Position numbers and translations under genes: made by a program. This document shows, piece after piece, positions 8,548 through 17,131 of a stretch of DNA of 64,000 nt (position 1 is the stretch's first letter; each line of letters starts with the position of its first letter). This DNA comes from Streptomyces sp. NBC_01016. Its GTDB lineage: Bacteria > Actinomycetota > Actinomycetes > Streptomycetales > Streptomycetaceae. The notes under the pieces are model-generated. The model was not told where the DNA came from, searched no databases, and saw only the letters and a list, made by a program, of their open reading frames with translations. The DNA is taken from positions 310,001 to 374,000 of the forward strand of contig NZ_JAPEOQ010000001.1 in assembly GCF_026341035.1 (NCBI RefSeq), written 5' to 3'.

Positions 8548-9825
8548 ATGAATGAGTGGCCCGACGGGCGGAGCGACAGGCAGGGCGGCGCCGGCAACGG
8601 CGGATACGGCCGTGGCAGCGGTAGCGCACGCCCGGAAGGCGCCCGTGTCATGGGGCACGTGCAGCGCCCCGTACCGCAGCAGCAGCAACCGCCCGCGTAC
8701 GACGGCGGTGGCGGCGGGTACAACGCGTCGCACGACGACGGGTACAACACGGGCCAGGTCTACGGCCAGCCGAGCGGCCGGGGCCGGGGTCCCGGCTTCG
8801 ACGACGGTGGCGACTACGGGCCGCCGAGCGGCCGGCCGGTGCGCCCCCGCAACTGGGGCAAGCGCATCAAGTGGACCGTCCTGACCGTGCTCTTCGTGGT
8901 GGTCGTCGCGAGCATCGGCACGTACTTCTGGGCCGACTCCAAGCTGCACCGCGACGTCGACCTGTCGAAGGTCATCAACCGGCCCGAGGCGGGCGACGGC
9001 ACGAACTACCTGATCGTCGGCACCGACAGCCGTGAGGGCATGACCGCCGAGGACAAGAAGAAGCTGCACACCGGCTCCGCCGAGGGCAAGCGCACGGACA
9101 CGATGATGATCCTGCACGTCGGCTCCAATGGGGACACTCTCGTCTCGCTGCCGCGTGACTCGAACGTCGAGATCCCCTCGTACAAGGGCGCCGAGTCCGG
9201 CAAGACGTACCCCGCCACGGGCCGCCAGACGAAGCTGAACGCCACGTACGCGGAGGACGGCCCGACGCTGCTCGTGCGCACCGTCGAGTCCAACACCGGT
9301 CTGCACATCGACCACTACGCGGAGATCGGCTTCGGCGGCTTCGCGAGCATCGTGGACGCGGTCGGCGGCGTCGACATGAACCTGAAGGAGGGCTTCAAGG
9401 ACAAGTGGTCCGGGGCCGACTTCCAGAAGGGCAAGCAGACCCTGGACGGCCAGCAGGCCCTCGCCTTCGTCCGTACGCGGCACGCCTTCGCCCAGTCCGA
9501 CCTGCAGCGCACCAAGAACCAGCAGCAGTTCCTCGGGGCGCTCGCCCACAAGGTGTCCTCGCCCTCGACGGTCCTGAACCCGTTCACGCTGTACCCGACG
9601 ATGGGCGCGGGCCTCGACTCGCTCACCGTCGACAAGGACATGAGCCTGTGGGACCTCGGCAAGATGTTCATGGCGATGAAGTCCACCAACAGCGGTGACG
9701 GCAAGTCCATGAACATGCCGACGAGCGGTTCGGTCGGCGGCAACCTGCTGTGGGACAAGGCCAAGGTCAAGCAGCTGGTCGACCAGTTCAACAACGACGA
9801 GAAGGTCACGGTCTCCAGCGACTGA
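8548..9825 (+). CDS. LCP family protein, Gly/Tyr/Gln-rich N-terminus
   Basis: 425 aa. The cytoplasmic N-terminus (1-105) is low-complexity, rich in Gly, Tyr, Gln and Pro. A transmembrane segment (about 106-128) precedes the LCP domain: NYLIVGTDSR, SLPRDS, IDHYAEIGFGGF, LDGQQALAFVRTRHA. It ends soon after the LCP domain and lacks LytR_C, like the first LCP protein of the window. The ATG at 8548 is chosen because the peptide upstream of it is antisense to the thioesterase; no strong ribosome site is visible. Confidence 0.92.
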   Translation: MNEWPDGRSDRQGGAGNGGYGRGSGSARPEGARVMGHVQRPVPQQQQPPAYDGGGGGYNASHDDGYNTGQVYGQPSGRGRGPGFDDGGDYGPPSGRPVRPRNWGKRIKWTVLTVLFVVVVASIGTYFWADSKLHRDVDLSKVINRPEAGDGTNYLIVGTDSREGMTAEDKKKLHTGSAEGKRTDTMMILHVGSNGDTLVSLPRDSNVEIPSYKGAESGKTYPATGRQTKLNATYAEDGPTLLVRTVESNTGLHIDHYAEIGFGGFASIVDAVGGVDMNLKEGFKDKWSGADFQKGKQTLDGQQALAFVRTRHAFAQSDLQRTKNQQQFLGALAHKVSSPSTVLNPFTLYPTMGAGLDSLTVDKDMSLWDLGKMFMAMKSTNSGDGKSMNMPTSGSVGGNLLWDKAKVKQLVDQFNNDEKVTVSSD

Positions 9826-9851
9826 GGCCAGGATGTCGTCATGATGTCGTC

Positions 9852-10595
9852 ATGACGTCCGCTCTCGTTCTCGGTGCCGCCGGTGGGGTCGGCCGGGCGA
9901 TCGTGGCCCGGCTCGCCACCGGCGGTACGCATGTCGTCGCGGTCGACCAGGACCCGACGGTCCGTCAACTCCCGGGCGTGCACGCGGTGTTGGTGGGCGA
10001 TGCCACCGAACCGGACGTCATCGGACGGGCCTTCGACGCCGCTCCCGAGGCGCCCACCGTCCTCGTGCACGCACTGCTGCACGAACTGCGGGCGCCACTC
10101 GGTGAGTTGACCGCGCCGCAGTGGCACCGGGTCTTCGACGTCGGGCTCGTCTCCGCCTGGCAGGCCGCCGCAGAGCTGGTGCGGCGCAAGGGTGCGGGGC
10201 CCGCGTCCGTGGTCCTCGTCGGCTCTGTGCACGCGCACGGTGCGGCGCCCGGCTGCGCCCCGTACGCGGTCGCCAAGGCGGGGCTCGGCGCGCTCGCCCG
10301 CGCGGCGGCCACCGAGTGGGGGCCGCTGGGGGTGCGCACCAATGTCGTCGAGCCCGGCTTCGTGCCCGTCGAGCGCAATGCCCACCGCTGGCGCGACCCC
10401 GCCGCACGCGCCCGCGTCGAGGCCGACTACCCGCTCGGCCGCCTCTGCTCCCCCGAGGAGATCGCCGACGTCGTCGCCTTCCTGGCCGGGCCCTCCTCCT
10501 CGTACGTCAACGGGGTCTGCCTGCCCGTGGACGGCGGCTACCTCGCGGCGCTGCCGGAAGTCACAAAAGGTGGTGCGGCGGGCCCCCGCCCCTGA
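9852..10595 (+). CDS. Short-chain dehydrogenase/reductase
   Basis: 247 aa, classical SDR length. Nucleotide-binding GAAGGVG at residues 8-14, catalytic Ser in LVGSVHAHG, and Tyr/Lys in YAVAKAG. The C-terminus has the usual PGFVP and FLAGPSSSYVNG segments with DGGY at the end. NAD(P)-dependent oxidoreductase of unknown substrate. It follows an LCP gene by 26 bp and is followed by a methyltransferase after 12 bp, so all three may share a transcript. ATG chosen within ATGATGTCGTCATG; upstream codons contain no other good start. Confidence 0.87.
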   Translation: MTSALVLGAAGGVGRAIVARLATGGTHVVAVDQDPTVRQLPGVHAVLVGDATEPDVIGRAFDAAPEAPTVLVHALLHELRAPLGELTAPQWHRVFDVGLVSAWQAAAELVRRKGAGPASVVLVGSVHAHGAAPGCAPYAVAKAGLGALARAAATEWGPLGVRTNVVEPGFVPVERNAHRWRDPAARARVEADYPLGRLCSPEEIADVVAFLAGPSSSYVNGVCLPVDGGYLAALPEVTKGGAAGPRP

Positions 10596-10607
10596 CACGC
10601 TGCGCCG

Positions 10608-11351
10608 ATGGATCGCGAAGAGATCTCCCGCATCGCCCACACCGACCACCCGATCAAGGCCCCGCTCGGCGACGACTCCGTACGCGAACTGCTGCGCCAC
10701 GCCCTGCCCCGCGGCGACGAGCGCGTCCTCGACCTCGGCTGCGGCCCCGCGGAATGGCTGTTGCGCGCCCTCGCGACGCATCCGGGCGTCCGGGCCGACG
10801 GCGTCGACCTGGACGAGGACTCCCTGACCGAGGCCCGCGAGCGGGCGGCCGCGGCGGGCGTGGGCGACCGGCTCGCGCTGCACCACAAGGCGGCCGAGGA
10901 CTTCGTGCCGGAGAAGCCGTTCGACGCCGTGCTCAGCGTCGGCGCCGCGCACGCCTTCGGCGGCCTGCTCCCCACACTCGACGCGGCCCGCCCCCACCTG
11001 GCTCCGGGCGGCCGGGTCGTGATCGGCGACGGCTACTGGGAGGCCACGCCCTCCGCCGAGGCGGTCGAGATGCTCGGCGACTTCGCCGACCTGGCGACCA
11101 CGCTCGACCGGGTCACCGAGGCCGGCTGGACCCCGGTCGCGGCGCACCTCAGCACCCGGCACGAGCTGGACGCGTACGAATGGTCCTGGCTCGGCTCCGT
11201 CGCGAACTGGTCCCTCGACCACCCGGACCACCCCGCCGGCGCCGACCTCCTGGAACTGGTCGGCGAGCGCCGCACGGAATGGCTGCGCGGCTACCGCCAC
11301 TGCTTCGGCTTCGCGTGCCTGGTGCTGCGGCGGACTCACGAAGGCCCCTGA
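10608..11351 (+). CDS. Class I SAM-dependent methyltransferase
   Basis: 247 aa. SAM-binding motif I VLDLGCGPAEWLL is at about 39-51, with acidic motif II (GVDLDEDSL) 25 residues later and a post-motif DAVLSVGAAHAFGG. Rossmann-like methyltransferase of unknown acceptor. The second half contains an acidic/Trp-rich segment (YEWSWLGSVANWS) that probably forms the substrate lid. The stop codon lies inside the left arm of a bidirectional terminator. Confidence 0.87.
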   Translation: MDREEISRIAHTDHPIKAPLGDDSVRELLRHALPRGDERVLDLGCGPAEWLLRALATHPGVRADGVDLDEDSLTEARERAAAAGVGDRLALHHKAAEDFVPEKPFDAVLSVGAAHAFGGLLPTLDAARPHLAPGGRVVIGDGYWEATPSAEAVEMLGDFADLATTLDRVTEAGWTPVAAHLSTRHELDAYEWSWLGSVANWSLDHPDHPAGADLLELVGERRTEWLRGYRHCFGFACLVLRRTHEGP

Positions 11352-11374
11352 TCCGTGCGGGTGATCAGGGGCCT
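11342..11374. terminator. Bidirectional hairpin terminator
   Basis: A perfect 12-bp stem (AGGCCCCTGATC with its complement) and a 9-base loop lie between the convergent methyltransferase and acyl-CoA dehydrogenase genes. The left arm overlaps the methyltransferase stop codon. Confidence 0.8.
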
Positions 11375-11388
11375 CGGCGTGAGCGGTG

Positions 11389-12546
11389 TTACGGAAGGTT
11401 CCTCGCCATGACGACGCGCTGCACCTGGTTCGTGCCCTCGTAGATCTGGGTGATCTTGGCGTCGCGCATCATGCGCTCGACCGGGTAGTCGCGGGTGTAG
11501 CCGTAGCCGCCGAGCAGCTGGACGGCGTCCGTGGTGACCTCCATGGCGACGTCCGAGGCGAAGCACTTGGCGGCGGCGCCCTGGAACGTCAGGTCCTTGT
11601 CGCCGCGCTCCGACTTGGCGGCGGCCGCGTAGGTCAGCTGGCGGGCGGCCTCGATCTTCATGGCCATGTCCGCGAGCATGAACTGGACGCCCTGGAAGTC
11701 GCCGATCGGCTTGCCGAACTGCTTGCGCTCCTGGACGTAGCCCTTGGCGTAGTCGAGGGCGCCCTGGGCCACGCCCAGCGCCTGGGCGGCGATCGTGATG
11801 CGGGTGTGGTCGAGGGTCTTCATCGCCGTGGCGAAGCCGGTGCCCTCGGCGCCGATCATGCGGTCGGCGGGGATCCGCACGTTGTCGAGGTAGACCTCGC
11901 GGGTCGGCGAGCCCTTGATGCCGAGCTTCTTCTCCGGGGCGCCGAAGGAGACGCCCTCGTCGCTCTTCTCCACGACGAAGGCGGAGATGCCCTTCGAGCG
12001 CTTCTCCGGGTCGGTGACGGCCATCACCGTGTAGTACTCGGACTCACCGGCGTTGGTGATCCAGCGCTTCACGCCGTTGAGGACCCAGGAGTCGCCGTCG
12101 CGCACGGCGCGGGTCTTCATGCCCGCCGCGTCCGAACCGGCGTCCGGCTCGCTCAGGCAGTACGAGAACATGCCGTCGCCCTTGGCCAGCGGGCCCAGGT
12201 ACTTCTTCTTCAGCTCCTCGGAGCCGGAGAGGATCACGGGGAGGGAGCCGAGCTTGTTCACGGCGGGGATGAGGGAGGACGAGCAGCAGACGCGCGCCAC
12301 CTCCTCGATCACGATGACCGTGGCGAGCGCGTCGGCGCCCGCGCCGCCGTACTCCTCGGGGACGTGCACCGCGTGCAGGTCCGATGCGGTCAGCGCGTCG
12401 AGCGCCTCGCGCGGGAAGCGCGCCTCCTCGTCCACCGCGGCGGCGAACGGGGCGATCTTCGCCTCGGCCAGCGCACGGATCGTGTCGCGGAGCATGTCGT
12501 GCTCCTCGGACGGGCGGTACAGGTCGAAGTCAGCCGATCCGGCCAA
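11389..12546 (-). CDS. Acyl-CoA dehydrogenase
   Basis: 385 aa, full length for the family. It catalyses FAD-dependent alpha,beta-dehydrogenation of acyl-CoA. The two family signatures are present: CLSEPDAGSDAAG (about 125-137) and QLLGGYGYTRDYPVERMMRDAKI (about 336-358). The catalytic Glu is Glu370 in QIYEGTNQVQR, the position used by short- and medium-chain enzymes. Chain preference is not readable. The start is a TTG with a GAGAG-type ribosome site close upstream. The 204-bp region to the divergent UDP-sugar dehydrogenase carries the promoters. Confidence 0.92.
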   Translation of the reverse strand: MAGSADFDLYRPSEEHDMLRDTIRALAEAKIAPFAAAVDEEARFPREALDALTASDLHAVHVPEEYGGAGADALATVIVIEEVARVCCSSSLIPAVNKLGSLPVILSGSEELKKKYLGPLAKGDGMFSYCLSEPDAGSDAAGMKTRAVRDGDSWVLNGVKRWITNAGESEYYTVMAVTDPEKRSKGISAFVVEKSDEGVSFGAPEKKLGIKGSPTREVYLDNVRIPADRMIGAEGTGFATAMKTLDHTRITIAAQALGVAQGALDYAKGYVQERKQFGKPIGDFQGVQFMLADMAMKIEAARQLTYAAAAKSERGDKDLTFQGAAAKCFASDVAMEVTTDAVQLLGGYGYTRDYPVERMMRDAKITQIYEGTNQVQRVVMARNLP

Positions 12547-12750
12547 GGTCTCTCACGCTCCAAGCCACGCTTTTACTGGTGCAGATGTCGATGCTAATTA
12601 CCGTTAAGTAACTCGAATTTTAGGTCTCGGCGCACACCACGGATACGTGAGCTACGCGACAAACGGAAAGTTGCCCGGTGAGGCGCCTCCACACGCCACG
12701 GCTATGCTCGGCAGCGCCCTGAAGCACCCACACCTCTGGAGCCCCCCGAT

Positions 12751-14076
12751 ATGGCCCTCAAGATCACCGTGATCGGCACCGGCTACCTCGGCGCGACACA
12801 CGCCGCAGCCATGGCCGAACTCGGCTTCGAGGTGCTCGGCCTGGACGTCGTGCCCGAGAAGATCGACATGCTCACGCGGGGCGAGGTCCCGATGTACGAG
12901 CCCGGCCTGGAGGATCTCCTGCGCCGGCACGTCTCGGGGTTCGAGGGTTCGAGCGGGCGGCTGCGCTTCACGATGGACTTCGCCGAGGCCGGCGAGTTCG
13001 GCGATGTGCACTTCGTGTGCGTGAACACGCCGCAGAAGCACGGCGAGTACGCCTGTGACATGAGCTACGTCGACGCCGCCTTCTCCTCGCTCGCCCCGCA
13101 CCTGAAGGAGGGCGCGCTCGTCGTCGGCAAGTCGACCGTGCCGGTCGGCTCGGCGGTCCGCCTCACCGAACTGCTGCCGCAGCACGCGGAGTTGGCGTGG
13201 AACCCGGAGTTCCTGCGCGAGGGCTTCGCCGTGAACGACACGCTGCACCCGGACCGGATCGTGGTCGGCGTGAACAGCGACAGGGCCGAGAACCTGCTGC
13301 GCGAGGTGTACGCGAAGCCGCTCGCCGAGGGCACCCCGTTCATCGTGACGGACTACCCGACCGCCGAGCTGGTGAAGACGTCGGCGAACTCCTTCCTCGC
13401 CACCAAGATCTCCTTCATCAACGCCATGGCCGAGGTCTGCGAGGCGGGTGGCGGCGATGTCGCGAAGCTCGCCGAGGCGATCGGCTACGACGAGCGGATC
13501 GGGCACAAGTTCCTGCGGGCCGGTATCGGCTTCGGCGGCGGCTGCCTGCCCAAGGACATCCGCGCGTTCATGGCGCGCGCCGGAGAGCTGGGCGCCGACC
13601 AGGCCCTGACGTTCCTCCGCGAGATCGACTCCATCAACATGCGGCGGCGCGGCGCGATGGTCGAGATGGCGCGCGAGGCGCTCGGCGGCGGGGCGTTCCT
13701 GGGCAAGCGGGTCGCCGTCCTCGGCGCCACGTTCAAGCCCGACTCCGACGACGTACGGGACTCCCCCGCCCTCAACGTCGCCGGGCAGATCCACCTCCAG
13801 GGCGGCCAGGTCACGGTCTACGACCCGAAGGGCATGGACAACGCGCGCCGCGTCTTCCCGACGCTCGGCTACGCGGACTCGGCCCTCGATGCGGTGCGCG
13901 GGGCGGACATCGTGCTGCACCTCACCGAGTGGCGCGAGTTCCGCGAGCTCGACCCGGCGGATCTCGCCAAGGTCGCCACGAGCCCGGTGGTCCTGGACGG
14001 GCGCAACGCGCTGGACAGTGCGCTGTGGCGGGCGGCCGGGTGGACGTACCGGGCGATGGGACGTCCGTCCGCGTAG
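12751..14076 (+). CDS. UDP-glucose/GDP-mannose dehydrogenase family
   Basis: 441 aa. NAD-dependent, two-step four-electron oxidation of a nucleotide sugar at C6 to the uronate. N-terminal Rossmann motif GTGYLGATHA (residues 9-18), central helical domain, and the catalytic Cys265 in GFGGGCLPKD. The C-terminal UDP-binding domain has ATFKPDSDDVRDSPA. UDP-glucose is the most likely substrate, UDP-N-acetyl sugars an alternative. A uronate donor would fit the glycopolymer theme of the LCP cluster 3 kb away. ATG start with GGAG 10 bases upstream. Confidence 0.9.
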   Translation: MALKITVIGTGYLGATHAAAMAELGFEVLGLDVVPEKIDMLTRGEVPMYEPGLEDLLRRHVSGFEGSSGRLRFTMDFAEAGEFGDVHFVCVNTPQKHGEYACDMSYVDAAFSSLAPHLKEGALVVGKSTVPVGSAVRLTELLPQHAELAWNPEFLREGFAVNDTLHPDRIVVGVNSDRAENLLREVYAKPLAEGTPFIVTDYPTAELVKTSANSFLATKISFINAMAEVCEAGGGDVAKLAEAIGYDERIGHKFLRAGIGFGGGCLPKDIRAFMARAGELGADQALTFLREIDSINMRRRGAMVEMAREALGGGAFLGKRVAVLGATFKPDSDDVRDSPALNVAGQIHLQGGQVTVYDPKGMDNARRVFPTLGYADSALDAVRGADIVLHLTEWREFRELDPADLAKVATSPVVLDGRNALDSALWRAAGWTYRAMGRPSA

Positions 14077-14092
14077 ACCCCGTTCCGAGGCT

Positions 14093-14596
14093 CTACTTGG
14101 CGCGGTAGCGCCGCATCTTCGCCCGGGCCCCGCAGACCGCCATGTCGCACCAGCGACCGCGGCCCGCGGGGCTCCGGTCGTAATACGCCCAGTGGCAGTC
14201 GGCCGCCTCGCAGGCCTTGAGCCGCGCCCAGGTGCCGTCGCCGCGCGCCTCGGCGATGGCGGCCGCCACGCGTCCGGCCAGGGAGCCGCCGCGCACCGGG
14301 ACCAGGCTCGCCGCGCCGTCCCGCTCGTCGACCGCCACCCGCAGCGGCGCCCGCGCGAGCAGCTCGCCCAGCGGGGCCACGGTGCGGTGCGGCGGGTGGC
14401 CCGCGTGGGCCAGGCAGGCCGCGCGCAGCGACTCGCGCAGTTCGCGCGCCTCGTCCAGCCCGTCCGCCGCGATGCCGAAGCGCTCGCGCACCTCGGCCCG
14501 GTCCAGCGCGTCCTCGCCCGTCGCGATGTCGAGCAGCGTGTTCACCAGGGCCTCGATCAGGGCGAGGCCGCCGGGCGCGGTCGGGCGGGCATTCAT
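14093..14596 (-). CDS. CGNR zinc-finger (ABATE domain) protein
   Basis: 167 aa. A helical N-terminal ABATE-type region (1-115) is followed by a C-terminal zinc finger: Cys in LKACEAADCHWAYYD and Cys in WCDMAVCGARAKMRRYR. The family consensus CGNRxKxRxY is conserved except that Asn is replaced by Ala. Such proteins are presumed DNA-binding regulators of the neighbouring gene. It is divergent from a VOC gene with 87 bp between them, the usual arrangement, and GTTAC/GTAAC inverted half-sites lie in that gap. Confidence 0.85.
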   Translation of the reverse strand: MNARPTAPGGLALIEALVNTLLDIATGEDALDRAEVRERFGIAADGLDEARELRESLRAACLAHAGHPPHRTVAPLGELLARAPLRVAVDERDGAASLVPVRGGSLAGRVAAAIAEARGDGTWARLKACEAADCHWAYYDRSPAGRGRWCDMAVCGARAKMRRYRAK

Positions 14597-14683
14597 GGTT
14601 GCGACGTTACCCGCAATGCGGGATTATCCAGTAACGCCGAAGTTACCGGTTGGCCCCGTATAGGGGTAACACGAGGAGGCATC

Positions 14684-15046
14684 ATGCCCATCGCACAACT
14701 CGGAGTCGTCGTCCTGGACTGTCCGCGGCCGCGTGAGCTGGCGGAGTTCTACGCCGCCGTGCTCGGCGGCAGCATCACCGGGGACGAAGAGGGCTGGGTC
14801 GACGTTGCGGCGCCGGGCGGCCACCGCCTCGCGTTCCAGCAGGCGCCCGGGTACGTGGCGCCCTCCTGGCCCGCGCCGGACGCGTCGCAGCAGTACCACC
14901 TCGACCTGACCGCGGAGGACCTGGACGCGGCCGAGAAGGAGATCCTCGCGCTGGGCGCCACGGTGCTCGACGCGGAGGACCGCGACCGCAGCTGGCGGGT
15001 TTACGCGGACCCCGCGGGGCACCCGTTCTGCCTCTGCGCCTGCTGA
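14684..15046 (+). CDS. VOC (glyoxalase/dioxygenase-like) family protein
   Basis: 120 aa, one VOC module with paired beta-alpha-beta-beta-beta repeats. The N-terminus is GVVVLDCPRPRELAEFYAAVLG; the C-terminus is WRVYADPAGHPFCLC. Such proteins are often metal-dependent resistance, glyoxalase or ring-cleavage relatives; His in QYHLDL is a possible ligand. Strong ribosome site GAGGAGG precedes the ATG. The normal family ending, FCLIR or similar, is here replaced by FCLCAC plus stop, and a second copy of the ending follows in frame. Confidence 0.82.
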   Translation: MPIAQLGVVVLDCPRPRELAEFYAAVLGGSITGDEEGWVDVAAPGGHRLAFQQAPGYVAPSWPAPDASQQYHLDLTAEDLDAAEKEILALGATVLDAEDRDRSWRVYADPAGHPFCLCAC

Positions 15047-15064
15047 GCCTCGCGGGACGCATCT

Positions 15065-15139
15065 GACGACGAGGGCGGCGCGCGTGACTTCCGGGTGTAC
15101 GCGGATCCGGCGGGGCATCCGTTCTGCTTGATCCGGCCG
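15065..15139 (+). pseudogene. In-frame remnant of a VOC protein C-terminus
   Basis: Eighteen codons after the upstream VOC stop, the same frame encodes DFRVYADPAGHPFCLIRP. This repeats WRVYADPAGHPFCLC of that gene with a period of 96 bp (32 codons). It has no start or ribosome site of its own. The simplest reading is a relic of a tandem duplication, or an older end of the same gene cut off by a stop. Confidence 0.65.
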
Positions 15140-15155
15140 GAGGCCGGCTGGCGCG

Positions 15156-16376
15156 TCAGGGTTCGTGGGTGGCGGTCGACGGGCCGCGGCGGTGTTGCGC
15201 GGCGCGGGAGACGAACTCCGTGCTGCGCAGCACCCGTTGGGCGTTGCCCCAGGTGAGCAGGGCGAGGTCGGCGTCGGTCCAGCCGCGGTCCTGGAGTTCC
15301 GCGATCAGGGCCGGGTAGCCGGCGACGTCGGTGAGGTCCTCGGGGCGCGCCTCCCCGGTGTCGTACGTCCCCGACAGGCCGACCGCCTCGGGGCCCGCGA
15401 GGCGCCGCACGTGGTCGACGTGGTCGGCCACGTCGCGCAGGGCGGGGCCCGTACGGTCCGCGGAGCACGGCACCAGGCACAGTCCCCCGCCCTCGCCGAG
15501 TGCGGCAAGGAGGTCGTCCGGGGCGTTGTCGGGGTGGTGGTTCAGGGCGTGGGCGCCGGAGCGGGTCAGGGCGACCGGGGCCTTGGAGACGGCGAGGACG
15601 CGGGCGGCGGTCGCGGCCGAGGCGCCGGTGAGGTCGATGAGCATGCCGAGCCGGTTCATCTCCCGTACGACCTCTTCGCCGAACCGGGTCAGGCCGGCGT
15701 CCGACGCCCATGACGTGCCGCTCAGCGTGAGGGCGCGCAGGCCGAGGGCGTGCAGGGAGCGCAGCGTGCCGAGCGAGTCCGCCGCCGCCATGGCCGGGGC
15801 CGGGCCGATGAGGACGGCGATACGGCCGTGGGCGCGGGCGTCGGCGGTGTCCGAGGCGGAGCGGGAGAGGCGGAGGTCCTCCGGGTGGCGGGCGACGACG
15901 TTGGTGATCAGGTCGATCTGCTCCAGCGTCGTGGCGACCGGGGCGTCCGGGGCTACGTGGGGTGCCCACAGCTGCGCGCCGGTGCCGCCTGCGCGCAACC
16001 TCGGCAGATCGGCCTCCACGGCACTCTCGCCCAGCTCCAGGTCGTACCAGGGCAGAGTCCGCAGGACCTGCGGGAGACCGCAGTATCCGTCGGCCACGGG
16101 GTGGCGGGTGAGGAGGTCGTGGGGTGGGGTGGGGTCCGCGGGGGTCGGGGCCGCCGGTGTGGGATCGGCGGGGGTTGGGGCGTTGCCCGTGTTGCCCGCG
16201 TCGGCCGGGGCGTGGCCTGCGGGTGTGGGGTCCGCCGGTGTGGGGGGCGCGTTGCCCGCGTCGGCCGGGACATGGCCTGCGGGCGTGGGTCTTGCGAGGT
16301 CGGCGGTGGCGGGCCTCGCGGCTTCCAGGTCGCCTGCCTCGGCGGGGGCGGTGAGTTCGTCCTGTAGGTCTGCCAT
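15156..16376 (-). CDS. Degenerate M19 dipeptidase paralogue, likely inactive
   Basis: 406 aa from an ATG with GGAG 7-8 bases upstream. Residues 20-86 are an imperfect repeat of Pro, Ala, Thr and Asp (TPADPTPAG units). The rest aligns throughout with the true dipeptidase downstream. The metal ligands of M19 enzymes are mostly lost: HND of the DGHNDLP motif is YCG, the Glu of the EGG segment is absent, the His of DLSH is Gly (DLTG), and the SHSS His is replaced (LTRSG). No signal peptide. Probably a non-catalytic binding or regulatory partner; function unknown. Confidence 0.8.
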   Translation of the reverse strand: MADLQDELTAPAEAGDLEAARPATADLARPTPAGHVPADAGNAPPTPADPTPAGHAPADAGNTGNAPTPADPTPAAPTPADPTPPHDLLTRHPVADGYCGLPQVLRTLPWYDLELGESAVEADLPRLRAGGTGAQLWAPHVAPDAPVATTLEQIDLITNVVARHPEDLRLSRSASDTADARAHGRIAVLIGPAPAMAAADSLGTLRSLHALGLRALTLSGTSWASDAGLTRFGEEVVREMNRLGMLIDLTGASAATAARVLAVSKAPVALTRSGAHALNHHPDNAPDDLLAALGEGGGLCLVPCSADRTGPALRDVADHVDHVRRLAGPEAVGLSGTYDTGEARPEDLTDVAGYPALIAELQDRGWTDADLALLTWGNAQRVLRSTEFVSRAAQHRRGPSTATHEP

Positions 16377-17131
16377 GGCAGGGCTCCGGACGTCGGTGGG
16401 ACAGTCGTTCGGACCACCGTTGCACGGGGTGCGAGTGGGGTCTCGGTGAGCGGTGCCGTTCGGGTGGGCGGGGGTGTGGTTGGGCGGGGGGCCGGGGGTC
16501 TCTGGTCCGGGGAGCCGGGGTCCCGCCCTGCGTACTCGTGCGCGGCACCGGGGCCCCGAGCTTTGCCGGGGACAGCACCCCACGCCATCCGCACGATCCG
16601 CTGCACCACCCCGCGGAGGGGGTGGGTGGGAGATAGGCGGGGCGGCGGCCCAACGGGCCCCGGCGCCGGACGCGTCGCGGCGGCGGGGTTCGAAGCGTTG
16701 CGGGACGGCGCCGGAGGCGATGGGCGCGGGGCGCCGGGGGCGGACGTGCCCACCCTGCCGTCCGATGGGGTCGCACCTGCCGGAGCCGGTCGGAAAGCTT
16801 GGGAAAGGCAGATTGCCCAAGGCGTGGCAGGCCCTGCCGTCTCGGGTGGGGAAGTCACGTCCGGCGGCGGACTACCCGATGCGGGGCGGCAGTCGACGCC
16901 ATGGACTGGGGCTGAACCATGCCGGTGGCTGCTCGTCCGAGGCAGGGGCGGCGGGGCTGGGGCTGGGGCTGGGGGCGTAGCCCCAGGGCTCAACCCCGGC
17001 GCAGGCAGAGCGAATCAGCGCCGGGAAGCGCCCAACCGCAGCCCCCGGAGGGGGCGGGTGGTGGGAGGTGGGCGAGGCAAGCCGAGCGAGCCGGGGGCAC
17101 CGCAACCACCCCACCCGGTCCGAGCCGCCCG
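16377..17131. other. 755-bp stretch with no supported gene
   Basis: Lies between the degenerate and the intact M19 genes. It is very GC-rich, has many short inverted GGGGC/GCCCC pairs (for example around 16957-16990), and is open in several frames without a recognisable product or ribosome site. No RNA gene was recognised. Confidence 0.5.
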
